Source: DASQZK01 sp963771005
GTDB taxonomy: Bacteria; Bacteroidota; Bacteroidia; Bacteroidales; GCA-2748055
Assembly: GCA_963771005.1 (NCBI GenBank)
Contig: CAVYRO010000002.1
Span: 1,840,558-1,904,557 of the forward strand
Reading direction: 5' to 3'
Length of the DNA stretch: 64,000 nt
The stretch's first letter is position 1. Every line of letters starts with the position of its first letter. This document shows, one piece after another, positions 36,260 to 45,469 of the stretch. The notes under the pieces are model-generated. The model did no database searches. It was not told the origin of the DNA and saw only the letters and a program-made list of their open reading frames with translations. A program made the position numbers and the translations under genes.

Positions 36260-37196
36260 CTAATCCTTTTTTGCCAGGGCCGGTAACATATCAGGATCAT
36301 CATACCAATACCAGGTATGCCCGAAAATCTCCGGTGGTCGTTGCGGGGCACCTGGCCCTTCTATCCAGCTTCCTGTTGTTTTTAAATTCTGCCGGGTATA
36401 ATGAACATGATGGATAACAGGTGTTATTCCATCCGAGTACCAGGATTCCCATGGCCACTCACCGGATTTATCCATTGGAGGAAGGGCATATAGTACCGGT
36501 CCGTCATTGGCTAAAATGTGAGGTATCACCACCCATCTGTAATGAGCGTATATCTTTTGAGCCTTTGGTTCTAAGGGATCAATAAATACCGACTTAAAGT
36601 CCATGTCCAACAAACCGGCAGCAACATCGATCCTTGCCAGGCGCAGTATAGTATCCATACTTTCCGCTTCTATGCAGGAGACGGGGCATTAAATTTTCCG
36701 ATTCTTCCAGTTTATACCATCTGACGATCCCGCCTTTGATTGGTTCTTTCACCGGATAAAGAACCCAGGCTGTCCGTATGGGAATATTTCCTTTCATACT
36801 CCATCTTTCCCATGGCGTCCATCCTGTCTCTTCTTCGGGGGGTAATGCATGGATCACCGGGTTATCGTGTTCATCACGACTCACCGACCAGCGATATTGC
36901 CTGTAAGGATGTTGAATCCCGGCTGCCATGGGTGCAAAGACTTCATTAAAACTGATGTTCATCTCTTGGCAGGCATCATTGATCCCTGCAGCACTGAGAG
37001 TGGTTAAAAAACTGTGATCAATATACTTTTGCCGGACCGGTTCATTGTATGACACAAATGGATCCTTACCAGGACTACCTGCAGCTTCCGGAGTGCCTGG
37101 GTGATCGCTGGCATTTATTGGTTTCTGAGCTACCGATACCACAAAAGGTAAAGGCAGAAAACAGAACAGGAATGCAATGCGTCTGAATTCTTTCAT
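36260..37196 (-). pseudogene. Secreted two-repeat hypothetical protein, one frameshift
   Basis: Two overlapping frames join into one product of about 310 residues. It has a signal peptide (FLFCFLPLPFVVSVAQ) and two copies of an unrecognised domain. Each copy contains YRW near its start, ALPP, W-PWE-W, and a long strand with a Trp/Tyr-rich end. The first frame (from 37196) stops at 36594. Dropping one C from a CCCC run near 36689 restores a continuous reading (MPVSCIEAESMDTILRL). The Trp-rich repeats could bind carbohydrate. It is encoded between GH116 and GH78 genes on the same strand, so a role in the same glycan pathway is likely. The break may be a homopolymer error. Confidence 0.6.
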
Positions 37197-37253
37197 ATTT
37201 TATCCCGTTAGTCTCAATACTTTAAATTGGCTTTATTAGAGAAAGTAATCCAT

Positions 37254-39884
37254 TCAGTCCTTTGATATTAAAAAATCAACCGTCTCACCTTCCCCGAAGA
37301 TTTTACCTTTCCGGAAGTTTATCCGCCCGTAACCATTCAGAGAAAAGCTTTTCAGTGGCAGTTCACCTTTCAGGCATGTCAGGCTGACCAAACTATTGTC
37401 GCCCTGCTCCCGGATTTTTACAATGCCGTACTGGTATCCATTGGACCAAAAGTATTTTCCGGGCCGGGAATTAAAGCTCATACTTTTTTCCACCGCTGAA
37501 TATTGAAACCCTGTATAGGCAGGTATCCCGGCCCATGCGGCCATAGCCCTTGCATATCGATGCCCGTATTCTCCTTCATTGAAAGGATTTCTTTTATACC
37601 CGTCAAAGCGGTCGCGGACGGATTGGTAGACTTTTAAACCCGCTTCCAATTGCCCTTCATAGATCATATGAGCTGCAGTGCTGTATTCAAAACCGGTCAT
37701 TACTTCCGTATAGTAGGGTTGCGGAAAATCCAAAAGGCCGCCATGCGGATAACTGAGAATGACAAGACCGGCTTCATCATCAAGCACAAAACTCCTGAAA
37801 GTATTTAGACGATCATTGAAATCTTCAGTGTAATTGTATTTCATGACACTTTTCAGGGTGGTTTTTACATGATCAGGATCAAGCACATAGCCCAGACCGG
37901 CGGTATGGGCCAGGTATTGTCCTGCAAGCTGGTCCACCTGGCAGCCTTTGCCTAACTGTCCTAACCTGCTTACACCTTCAGGTATTTGTTGTTCGTAGTA
38001 TTCTCCATTGAACAGGTTGTCGTCAACCCACCGGCTCCCTTTTTCATACAGGCTGAGGCATTCCCTGGCAAAAGCCTTGTCATCCAGGTGAAGGGCCATT
38101 TGACCGGAAGCTTTGAGCGCAGCCAGGTACCAGCCTGCCATTTGCGGATTGGGTCCTACCAGTCCTTCTTCCGAGTCAAAGGTGTTGGTCTGCCGCCCCT
38201 CCATCACTCCATCCTTGTCCTGGTCCCAGCTTCCTTCCCATGCAAAACGCATTGCTTTTTTAGCATTTGGCCACATCTCCAAAAGTTTTGCGTCATTCCC
38301 CGATAACTGCCAGTCCCGGTACAATCTTACCAGTGTAGCCATCTGGCCGTCTGCCCGCAATACTTTCATATTCTTTCCCCTTAGTTCCAGCGGAAGTCCC
38401 ACCCTACTTGCAATAGCACCGTCATCCCGGGTGGCATGCATGAATTCCACTTCCCTGAATTTAAGAGACAGGTCCCCGAAAAGGAATGGTACCGTAGACT
38501 CATATGCCCAAACGCTGATCTCACTGCCAAAGCCCCATCCTGATGATCTTTCGGCACCTATTCTGGTTCCTTTGATGCTTCCGGTACCTTCAAAACCGAA
38601 TGGCAGGCCATCCGCTGTGCGAAATACGGTCTGGCTGCGCAGGTTGTTCAGGTTGAAAAGCCCGGCTTCTTTAATAACGTCGGGAATGTCGCAGTTTACC
38701 AGTGCACTTACGAATTTCACCGTTTCCTTCTCCAGGACCTCCAGTTCAGGAGCTGTTGTTCTGGCCACTTCCCATGCATCCTTATAGAGAGTGGCATAAT
38801 AATTACCAACGATCTCCTCACCTCCGTAATTTCCGGGATAGTGGGTTCCGCAATCCCAGGCCCGGCGATTGGGAAAATGCCAGCTAAGTATGAAAGTGAT
38901 GGGTTTACTTTCTCCCGGAGCCAGTTTTACTTTTACGGCCAGGGTAGCGGGAGGGGTCTGGATCCTTACTTCCTCTTTCCCTTTGTCACCACCAGGTTCA
39001 GCACTATCGGGGTGGTCGGTGAGTTCTCCGTCAGCGATGAAATCATCCCAGAATTCCCGGAATGTCCAGTTCCAGGCCAGCCTGGCCCATGAAGTCCGGT
39101 AACTTACCCTTCCCGAAGTGGTAGTGGACAATGCCATAGTGCCCCAGTTCACATCCCGGGGGTCAACACCTTCCGAGTACATATAAATCCCGTTAAGGCT
39201 ACCGGCTGAACGGAATTCATTCCTGTTTCCTTTGGGTTCACCTCCCCATCCATCCACTCCTATATAATTGGGTACCATACCGCAGATTGCGGCTTCGATG
39301 GGTTTATCAGTCGGATTGGACAGTACATACCGAAGCACGGCTACCGGAATACCACTTTTTTCTGCATCGCCCACCACGAGGGGGTTAAAAGCTTCCAGCC
39401 GGACCATCAAGGGTACATCCTTATGTTTAAATTCGACCTGGGCCAATGGGTAAGCAACCGAAAAAGATGTTTCTTCAAACCTTGGGAATCCCGAATTAAC
39501 GGCATCTGACCCCCAATCGCCATCATATTCACTAACCGGGACGGGTCCCTCCAATATCCTGATGCCTGCCTGGCTTCCCTCCTGCCTGTAATACAAGGCG
39601 AAAAAGGGTCCGTTGGCGATGGTAGGGGGGACAAACTTGAAGGCAGGTAAATATCCAAGAGCTCCGCGGTTCATCAACTCCCAGTCCCTGAGATCACCTC
39701 TCCCGCCCAGCGATACAGTACCCGTACCAATACCCCCAAGGGGCATGGCCACCTCATCGAGGAATTTTCCTGCGTAGGTTTTCAGAACGGGCCATTCTTC
39801 ATTCGTCTGTTGTGAAAAGACGACATGGGCAAGCATGAGAAAAATCGCCAGGCTGTACATTCTATCTAAACAATTTTTTCTCAT
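37254..39884 (-). CDS. GH116 family glycoside hydrolase, copy 1
   Basis: From the ATG at 39884 the product is about 876 residues with signal peptide MRKNCLDRMYSLAIFLML..FSQQ; an upstream ATG at 39911 lies inside a hairpin. The N-terminal beta domain opens with the family signature LGGIGTGTVSLGGRGDLRDWELMNRG. The C-terminal (alpha/alpha)6 domain has LLEMWPNAKKAMRFAWEG, DGVMEGRQTNTFDSEEGLVGPNPQM and GYKRNPFNEGEYGHRYARAMA. GH116 includes beta-glucosidases, beta-xylosidases and glucosylceramidases. The usual CTHVWNYE segment reads SEISVWAYE here, so specificity may differ from the adjacent paralogue. It is part of the SusCD-led locus. Confidence 0.88.
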   Translation of the reverse strand: MRKNCLDRMYSLAIFLMLAHVVFSQQTNEEWPVLKTYAGKFLDEVAMPLGGIGTGTVSLGGRGDLRDWELMNRGALGYLPAFKFVPPTIANGPFFALYYRQEGSQAGIRILEGPVPVSEYDGDWGSDAVNSGFPRFEETSFSVAYPLAQVEFKHKDVPLMVRLEAFNPLVVGDAEKSGIPVAVLRYVLSNPTDKPIEAAICGMVPNYIGVDGWGGEPKGNRNEFRSAGSLNGIYMYSEGVDPRDVNWGTMALSTTTSGRVSYRTSWARLAWNWTFREFWDDFIADGELTDHPDSAEPGGDKGKEEVRIQTPPATLAVKVKLAPGESKPITFILSWHFPNRRAWDCGTHYPGNYGGEEIVGNYYATLYKDAWEVARTTAPELEVLEKETVKFVSALVNCDIPDVIKEAGLFNLNNLRSQTVFRTADGLPFGFEGTGSIKGTRIGAERSSGWGFGSEISVWAYESTVPFLFGDLSLKFREVEFMHATRDDGAIASRVGLPLELRGKNMKVLRADGQMATLVRLYRDWQLSGNDAKLLEMWPNAKKAMRFAWEGSWDQDKDGVMEGRQTNTFDSEEGLVGPNPQMAGWYLAALKASGQMALHLDDKAFARECLSLYEKGSRWVDDNLFNGEYYEQQIPEGVSRLGQLGKGCQVDQLAGQYLAHTAGLGYVLDPDHVKTTLKSVMKYNYTEDFNDRLNTFRSFVLDDEAGLVILSYPHGGLLDFPQPYYTEVMTGFEYSTAAHMIYEGQLEAGLKVYQSVRDRFDGYKRNPFNEGEYGHRYARAMAAWAGIPAYTGFQYSAVEKSMSFNSRPGKYFWSNGYQYGIVKIREQGDNSLVSLTCLKGELPLKSFSLNGYGRINFRKGKIFGEGETVDFLISKD

Positions 39885-39907
39885 TTTTTTATCTTGTTGT
39901 TTAAGAA

Positions 39908-39947
39908 CCACCGGACCATCCGGCTGGCATGCACCATGGTCCGGTGG
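39908..39947 (-). terminator. Intercistronic hairpin between the two GH116 genes
   Basis: CCACCGGACCAT (39908-39919) pairs perfectly with ATGGTCCGGTGG (39936-39947) across a 16-base loop. It lies in the 126-bp gap after the upstream GH116 stop and just before the next start. There is no clear U-tract, so it may protect mRNA ends or attenuate transcription instead of terminating fully. Confidence 0.6.
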
Positions 39948-40010
39948 ATCTATAATTTTCGGGAATATTGAAAAAACACCACTCTCATTTTCTCCCTTGT
40001 TTGTAATCTT

Positions 40011-42590
40011 TCATGACTTTCCGGATTTCACTTGAATAGTTCTGCTCTCTCCAGCCTTAAGAATGGTATTTTTTAATTTTGCTGATCCCGAGCCTGTAAG
40101 TGTAAATTTATCCAGCGGTACCTGTCCGTAGCTCACCTGCAGGGTGGCCATATTATCCTCTACTTTACATGTCCCCCAGGCATACCCATTGCTCCAAAAA
40201 TAAGTTCCCGGCTTTGATGTAAAAGTCATTGATTTATCGACTCCTGAATAATGGAAACCGGTCAGTGTCAGTAATGCTGACCAGCTGTCCATGGCCCTGC
40301 CATAATGATGTCCGCATTCCGCTTCATCGAAGGGACTTCTTTTTCTTCCATCGTAACGATCACGAATATTGGAAATACATTTCAGCCCATTTTCAATCTG
40401 ACCTTCCTGGAGCATTCCGACGGCTGCCGTATATTCGAATCCTGTCATAACTTCGGTAAAATAAGGAAAGGGATTTTCGGGTCTGTCTTTTGGATATGCA
40501 GCCATGAGTAAGGCGGATTCATCACCGAGAGCATAGCTGCGGAAAATGTTCATGTGGTTGGAAAGATCTGACCGGTAATTATATTTCATGATACTTTGCA
40601 GGGTAGTTGAAATATTATCCTTTTTTACCAGGTATCCCAGTCCGCATACGTGTGCAAGATACTGGCCAACCAGTTGATCAACAAGGCAGGCATCCCCGAG
40701 CTGGTAGTCGGGATTTTCCGGATTTAGGGCTCCCATTCCTGATACTTGTTCCTTCGGGATATCCTTTTTGTCGGGGACAACAATTTTCTGGATATAGTAT
40801 TCTCCGTTAAATAAATTTTCGTCTGTCCACTTACTTCCACTTTCAAAAAGCTTCCTGCATTTCACTGCCATATCCCGGTCCTTCATGTAAATGGACATTT
40901 CCTCCATGGCGCGAATGGCAGCCAGGTACCATAGTGTCATTTGCGGATTGGGTCCGTAGTATTCAACATCCATCGTATTGTGTTGAACGCCCTCCATGAC
41001 GCCATCCTGATTTTCATCCCAACCCCCTTTGATCCAGGCATAACTCAGGGCTCCTTTTACCTTCGGATACAGATTTTTCAGAAAAGTATCATCGCCGGAC
41101 AGTTGCCATTCCCTGTAGATCTTGACAATACAGCCCATTTGCCCGTCAGCAGCGGTTTTGGCAAATTCAGGGATATTGTCATATGGCAATTTGACACGGA
41201 AGCTCATCAGGCCGATATCATTTGTTGCTAATCCAAATTCAACATTACGCACGGTTCTTGCTAAATCGCCAAACAGGAAAGCTGTTGCCGTTTCATAATT
41301 CCAGACGTGTGTGCAGGAACCGAAACAACATCCGGTTTTATCATTGCATCCTTCCCACATAAAGAAATTTCCGTCAGAAAGCCGGAAACAGGTCTGTGTC
41401 CGGAGGGTACTAACATTAAACAAGGCTGCTTCTTTAACCTCTTCCGGAAGATCACTTTTCAGAAATGTTTCGACAAACCCGATGGTCCTGTTTTTCAAAT
41501 CCGGTAATTCCGGCACTGTTTTTAAATCCACATCCCAGGCATCGGTATATTTCGTAGCGTAATAATTTTTCAACGTTTCAGTGGACCAGGCTGTCCGGTT
41601 CGGGAAATACCATGTAATCAGGAATCGAACGGTTTTCACAGAATTGGGAGCCAAAGTATTGCTGATTGCCAGGGAGGCCATGGGTTTATCGGGAATTTCA
41701 ATGGTTTTTTCTTCAGCAAGAGAGACCATAGGGATTTTGGATGCTGTATCTTTTCTTTTATCCAGGATCCCGTCACTGGAAATATCATCCCAAAAATCAA
41801 GTATGGAAGTGCCCCATCGTTCAGGCAGCCAGGTTGTACGATATGAAACTTCGCCCTCCGATGTACTGATCAGTGACATATTGCCCCACTGATCGGCTTT
41901 CTTATCAACACCGTCGGTTGTAAAAAAAATCCCTTTAAATCCCGGGCCTTCCCGGAATTCATTCCTGTTTCCTTTTGCAGTTCCCCCGGTGCCGTCTTCA
42001 CCAATAAAATTTTGCATTGAACCGCAGATGGTGAAGGAGACTTCTTTACCGGAAGTATTTGTCAATTCAAAATCAAGAATTGCCACAGGGATACTGCTAT
42101 TATCTATATCACCAGGGATCAGCGGATTGAACGCCTTGATTTTTACATCGACCGGTATTTGTGCCGTTTTAAGGTTGACCTGGCCGAATGGATAAACCGC
42201 ATCAAACGTGTTTTCATCGAACCTCGGTAACCCGTGATTGGTTGCGACGGAGCCTGAACTTCCTTCATACAGGTAAAACGGTACAGGTCCTTCCAGCAAA
42301 CGTGTATCCTTTTTGCCATCGACATCCGTGTAGATTATAAAAAAGGGCGAATTATTTCTTCCGGACCCGGGGTTATAGCCTTTAGCAGGCCGGTTCATAA
42401 TCTCCCAGTCCTGAAGATTTCCCCTGCCACCCAGGGAAACCGTACCTGTACCTATACCTCCTACAGGAAGAGCAATCTTATAGGTATGTTCCTGGTCGTA
42501 ATGTTTGAATACCGGCCATTCCTGCCCAAAAGAATTTGAGATTCCAAGGGTGAAAAAGCAAAAACCTAAAACGGTCCAAAGTGTTTTCAT
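40011..42590 (-). CDS. GH116 family glycoside hydrolase, copy 2
   Basis: An 859-residue enzyme with signal peptide MKTLWTVLGFCFFTLGISNSFGQ. Motifs in order: PVGGIGTGTVSLGGRGNLQDWEIMNR, NFIGEDGTGGTAKGNRNEF, GSCTHVWNYETATAFLFGDL, DGVMEGVQHNTMDVEYYGPNPQMT and GRKRSPFDEAECGHHYGRAM. These agree with GH116 better than those of its neighbour, including the CTHVWNYE block near the nucleophile region. The two proteins are clear paralogues from a tandem duplication. It is expected to remove beta-glucosyl or beta-xylosyl units in the periplasm from material imported by SusCD. It starts 12 bp after the unknown lipoprotein gene stop. Confidence 0.9.
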   Translation of the reverse strand: MKTLWTVLGFCFFTLGISNSFGQEWPVFKHYDQEHTYKIALPVGGIGTGTVSLGGRGNLQDWEIMNRPAKGYNPGSGRNNSPFFIIYTDVDGKKDTRLLEGPVPFYLYEGSSGSVATNHGLPRFDENTFDAVYPFGQVNLKTAQIPVDVKIKAFNPLIPGDIDNSSIPVAILDFELTNTSGKEVSFTICGSMQNFIGEDGTGGTAKGNRNEFREGPGFKGIFFTTDGVDKKADQWGNMSLISTSEGEVSYRTTWLPERWGTSILDFWDDISSDGILDKRKDTASKIPMVSLAEEKTIEIPDKPMASLAISNTLAPNSVKTVRFLITWYFPNRTAWSTETLKNYYATKYTDAWDVDLKTVPELPDLKNRTIGFVETFLKSDLPEEVKEAALFNVSTLRTQTCFRLSDGNFFMWEGCNDKTGCCFGSCTHVWNYETATAFLFGDLARTVRNVEFGLATNDIGLMSFRVKLPYDNIPEFAKTAADGQMGCIVKIYREWQLSGDDTFLKNLYPKVKGALSYAWIKGGWDENQDGVMEGVQHNTMDVEYYGPNPQMTLWYLAAIRAMEEMSIYMKDRDMAVKCRKLFESGSKWTDENLFNGEYYIQKIVVPDKKDIPKEQVSGMGALNPENPDYQLGDACLVDQLVGQYLAHVCGLGYLVKKDNISTTLQSIMKYNYRSDLSNHMNIFRSYALGDESALLMAAYPKDRPENPFPYFTEVMTGFEYTAAVGMLQEGQIENGLKCISNIRDRYDGRKRSPFDEAECGHHYGRAMDSWSALLTLTGFHYSGVDKSMTFTSKPGTYFWSNGYAWGTCKVEDNMATLQVSYGQVPLDKFTLTGSGSAKLKNTILKAGESRTIQVKSGKS

Positions 42591-42602
42591 TGCGTATAAA
42601 TT

Positions 42603-45272
42603 TTAATTTTTACTGACCTTTCTGATATAGTTACCGGGTAAAATTTCAAGTTCTATTCTTTTTTCACGAACTTTAATTTTCTCCCCGTTCAGGTAGATCC
42701 ATTCCGGGTCCCCATCAATGTAAAGACTTGTAAAGTAAGGTTTTCTCCAGGGATCTGATAAATATTTTCCCGACAACCAGGATTCCACATCCAGCACTAC
42801 TGAATTTCCTTTATATTCAATTTTATTTATTCTTAAACCATCCACACCAACGGATATTTGCTTATCTGTATTGAGGTATAATCCGCCAAGATTTCTCATG
42901 GCTTCTGCCAGACCTGTATAAACACCGGAACCTTCCCCCCAGCCCGGATGAGTTCTCATCGGGGATTGGGGATATCCTTCATGATCGATATTTTCGGGTC
43001 CGAGGCCATACGGATATAAATTAACATATTTATAAATATTGTTCGTTTGATGTTTCGGATGATTGATCAGGACAATGGAAGACCTGGCAGCGGCAACGCC
43101 CCTTTCAAGCAGATCCTGCCTTCCCAGTTGTTTACCATACCAAAGGAATGGTTTCACTGTTTCTGCCTGTCGTGCATCCAGGAAGGAGGTTGCATCCGAA
43201 TTATCCACTCCAAATCCGCCGAAAGGGAAGGCCGTATAGATATAATGAGGATTCCAGCTGCATTGGGTAAATGCCAGGTAGTCTATGCACAATTGACCAT
43301 CGCGGAGATACCGGGCTGATCGTGTCGCCTCGAAAAGGGCCGAAAACCCTTCACTTGCCCAGATTACGGACAGATTTCCCCTGGCAATTTGATTTTGAAC
43401 ACGGTCCCTTGTAAAGGAGAGGGGTTTTGCTCCACATGAAAAATATTGTTCCTGGTCAACCCATTTAGCTTCAGGAAGGATTTCTCTTTCAAGGTATGCA
43501 GCAATTTTTTTCGCACCTTCAAGATATCCGGGTTTGGAAGTTACCCGGTATAAATTGGACAGGAACCATAAACTTGCTGCAGGATGAGCAGAATATAGCA
43601 AGATACCCGAGATTTCCATCTCATCCGAAACATAGGCCGGAACACTGCCCCGGGCGTCGATAACGGATGTGAGCCAATTGCCATAAGGCTCAAGGAATTC
43701 CACGATACGCGGATCCTTTTCGCAGCGCATGTAATAATCAAGTAAATGAGCGCCAGTTTTACTCATGGCCGCGATATCATAACTTTTGCTACCGGTGAGA
43801 AAATACCTGTTTCCGCCGTGCACAGGATCGGAAAACTGTAACCCCCAGCTCTTATCTTCTGCATTAAATAAAGTAGCGAATAATCCCTTCTCATTTTTTG
43901 GCGCTGAAAGACACCAGTTAATGATTCTATGGGCACGGTCGAGGGTTATTGAATCCTGGTTTACTGTTCCCCAAAACCAGAATCCCAGGGCATCACGGGC
44001 ATTATTCCAGAAGATTGAATTGTGCAGTTTATCATTCCACCAGTTGATGGCCGACCGGTATCCTCCCATACGCTGTCCATTTTCCTCCCATTGCAGCCAT
44101 GAACCTGTATTTTCATATCCCGGTACAGGGATATCAATTTCAGGATACGGACTTGCCCGGAAGGTAACGCTGTCAACTATCTTCCTGTATTCATCAAAAG
44201 GCATTGGCAGATGAGGATGATTTATGAATACTTCATGACCATACTTTTTCCAGATATATTGGCTGATGTCAGCATATTTTCCATAATCTTTTGCCGCCGC
44301 ATCCAGGAATATATCGAATTCATATACCAGTTTGTTTCCATTGATCCTCCGGATCATACTTGTGTCGTTAAACCGGTTGTAACGCATATGATGACCCATG
44401 ATCGCATCGGCATAACCGTAGGCAATTATAGGTTTTTGAGTAAGTCCACTGGCTACGTTCAGATCCATTGCAACCGGCATGGTATATTTGTCCTTCTTTA
44501 TGGCTACTCCAAACTTGTTCCTGGGAATAAAGCTGACCCTTCTTGCATCAGGTGAAACAACCCTGTGGTTATTGATTGCGTTCAGATCGGGTATAAGTGC
44601 AGCAAATATATTTTCTTCCTGCAGAATGATTGCGGGTGCATAGAAACTTCTGTCCCCAATGATTTGATCCTGCGAAGGAACGATCCTGAAGCGGTTCTGC
44701 TTGGATTCCTCATTGTCAAATTTCAGGGCAGGAGTATGTACAAAATATGGTGGGTGATCACTATTGAAGACAAAGGTGCTCATGACATAATCAAGATTGG
44801 AATCAGGCAGCATACATTCAACCTTGAAGTGGATCCTGTCTTCTTCCGGAAAAAACGTCACAGACTGTTTATAATTAAATCTTTTGCCAGATCCCTGTAA
44901 TATAACAGTCCCCGACTTTTTATCATAAGTAAGGATAGAGGGTTGATCGTTGATCAGATATCTTTTCGGAGAAATATCAGCATTATAAAACCTGGAGTAA
45001 TTCGTATCATTAACCGGATATTTATCAGCATCAACAACCGGATTATAAGAGCGCAGGACCTCTACATAATTCTGGTTATTGGCTTTCATATAGAAGACCT
45101 GTTCATAGAGATTGTTTTTTGCTTTAAAATCAACTCTTAATTTTCCACCGGTCACAACAAGGCCGTCTTTTTTCTTTGAGAATTCCAGGTTTTGTCCTTT
45201 AGAACAACCAGAGAGGATAAATTGGGCGATAATAATAATGCAGAAGAAATAAATAGAACGATGCATATCCAT
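42603..45272 (-). CDS. Unknown lipoprotein, possible new glycoside hydrolase or lyase
   Basis: About 889 residues from the ATG at 45272, with signal II peptide IIIAQFILSGC (lipobox LSGC). The first 340 residues look like a beta-sandwich. About 400-780 are helical with repeated Trp/Tyr-rich turns (SWLQWEENGQRMGGYRSAINWW, LGFWFWGTVNQD, YYMRCEKDPRIVEF), like an (alpha/alpha)6 toroid. A final beta domain ends VREKRIELEILPGNYIRKV. Beta-sandwich plus toroid plus beta is common in GH and PL enzymes, but I recognise no family motif. It sits between SusD and two GH116 genes, so action on the same glycan is likely. Activity is unknown. Confidence 0.7.
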   Translation of the reverse strand: MDMHRSIYFFCIIIIAQFILSGCSKGQNLEFSKKKDGLVVTGGKLRVDFKAKNNLYEQVFYMKANNQNYVEVLRSYNPVVDADKYPVNDTNYSRFYNADISPKRYLINDQPSILTYDKKSGTVILQGSGKRFNYKQSVTFFPEEDRIHFKVECMLPDSNLDYVMSTFVFNSDHPPYFVHTPALKFDNEESKQNRFRIVPSQDQIIGDRSFYAPAIILQEENIFAALIPDLNAINNHRVVSPDARRVSFIPRNKFGVAIKKDKYTMPVAMDLNVASGLTQKPIIAYGYADAIMGHHMRYNRFNDTSMIRRINGNKLVYEFDIFLDAAAKDYGKYADISQYIWKKYGHEVFINHPHLPMPFDEYRKIVDSVTFRASPYPEIDIPVPGYENTGSWLQWEENGQRMGGYRSAINWWNDKLHNSIFWNNARDALGFWFWGTVNQDSITLDRAHRIINWCLSAPKNEKGLFATLFNAEDKSWGLQFSDPVHGGNRYFLTGSKSYDIAAMSKTGAHLLDYYMRCEKDPRIVEFLEPYGNWLTSVIDARGSVPAYVSDEMEISGILLYSAHPAASLWFLSNLYRVTSKPGYLEGAKKIAAYLEREILPEAKWVDQEQYFSCGAKPLSFTRDRVQNQIARGNLSVIWASEGFSALFEATRSARYLRDGQLCIDYLAFTQCSWNPHYIYTAFPFGGFGVDNSDATSFLDARQAETVKPFLWYGKQLGRQDLLERGVAAARSSIVLINHPKHQTNNIYKYVNLYPYGLGPENIDHEGYPQSPMRTHPGWGEGSGVYTGLAEAMRNLGGLYLNTDKQISVGVDGLRINKIEYKGNSVVLDVESWLSGKYLSDPWRKPYFTSLYIDGDPEWIYLNGEKIKVREKRIELEILPGNYIRKVSKN

Positions 45273-45429
45273 CGTATTGAGGTTAGATGGGACTTTAAAG
45301 GCGATCAACAACTCATGGAAAATAGCTAAAATAAACCTACATCCATATGTGAAAATAAAAGAATTTAGCTGTCATCAGGAAAATTTCTGTAAATGGCTCC
45401 TGATAAAGTATTGTAATGAAAAAGCAGGA

Positions 45430-45462
45430 AAACCGGTGCAGATATCATTGCTGCACCGGTTT
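45430..45462 (-). terminator. Stem-loop after susD
   Basis: AAACCGGTGCAG (45430-45441) pairs perfectly with CTGCACCGGTTT (45451-45462), loop of 9 bases, and on the minus strand is followed by TTTTCCTGCTTTTTC. It begins 7 bases past the susD stop codon. Such a partial terminator would keep SusC/SusD transcripts more abundant than the downstream enzyme genes. Confidence 0.72.
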
Positions 45463-45469
45463 CTGAATA

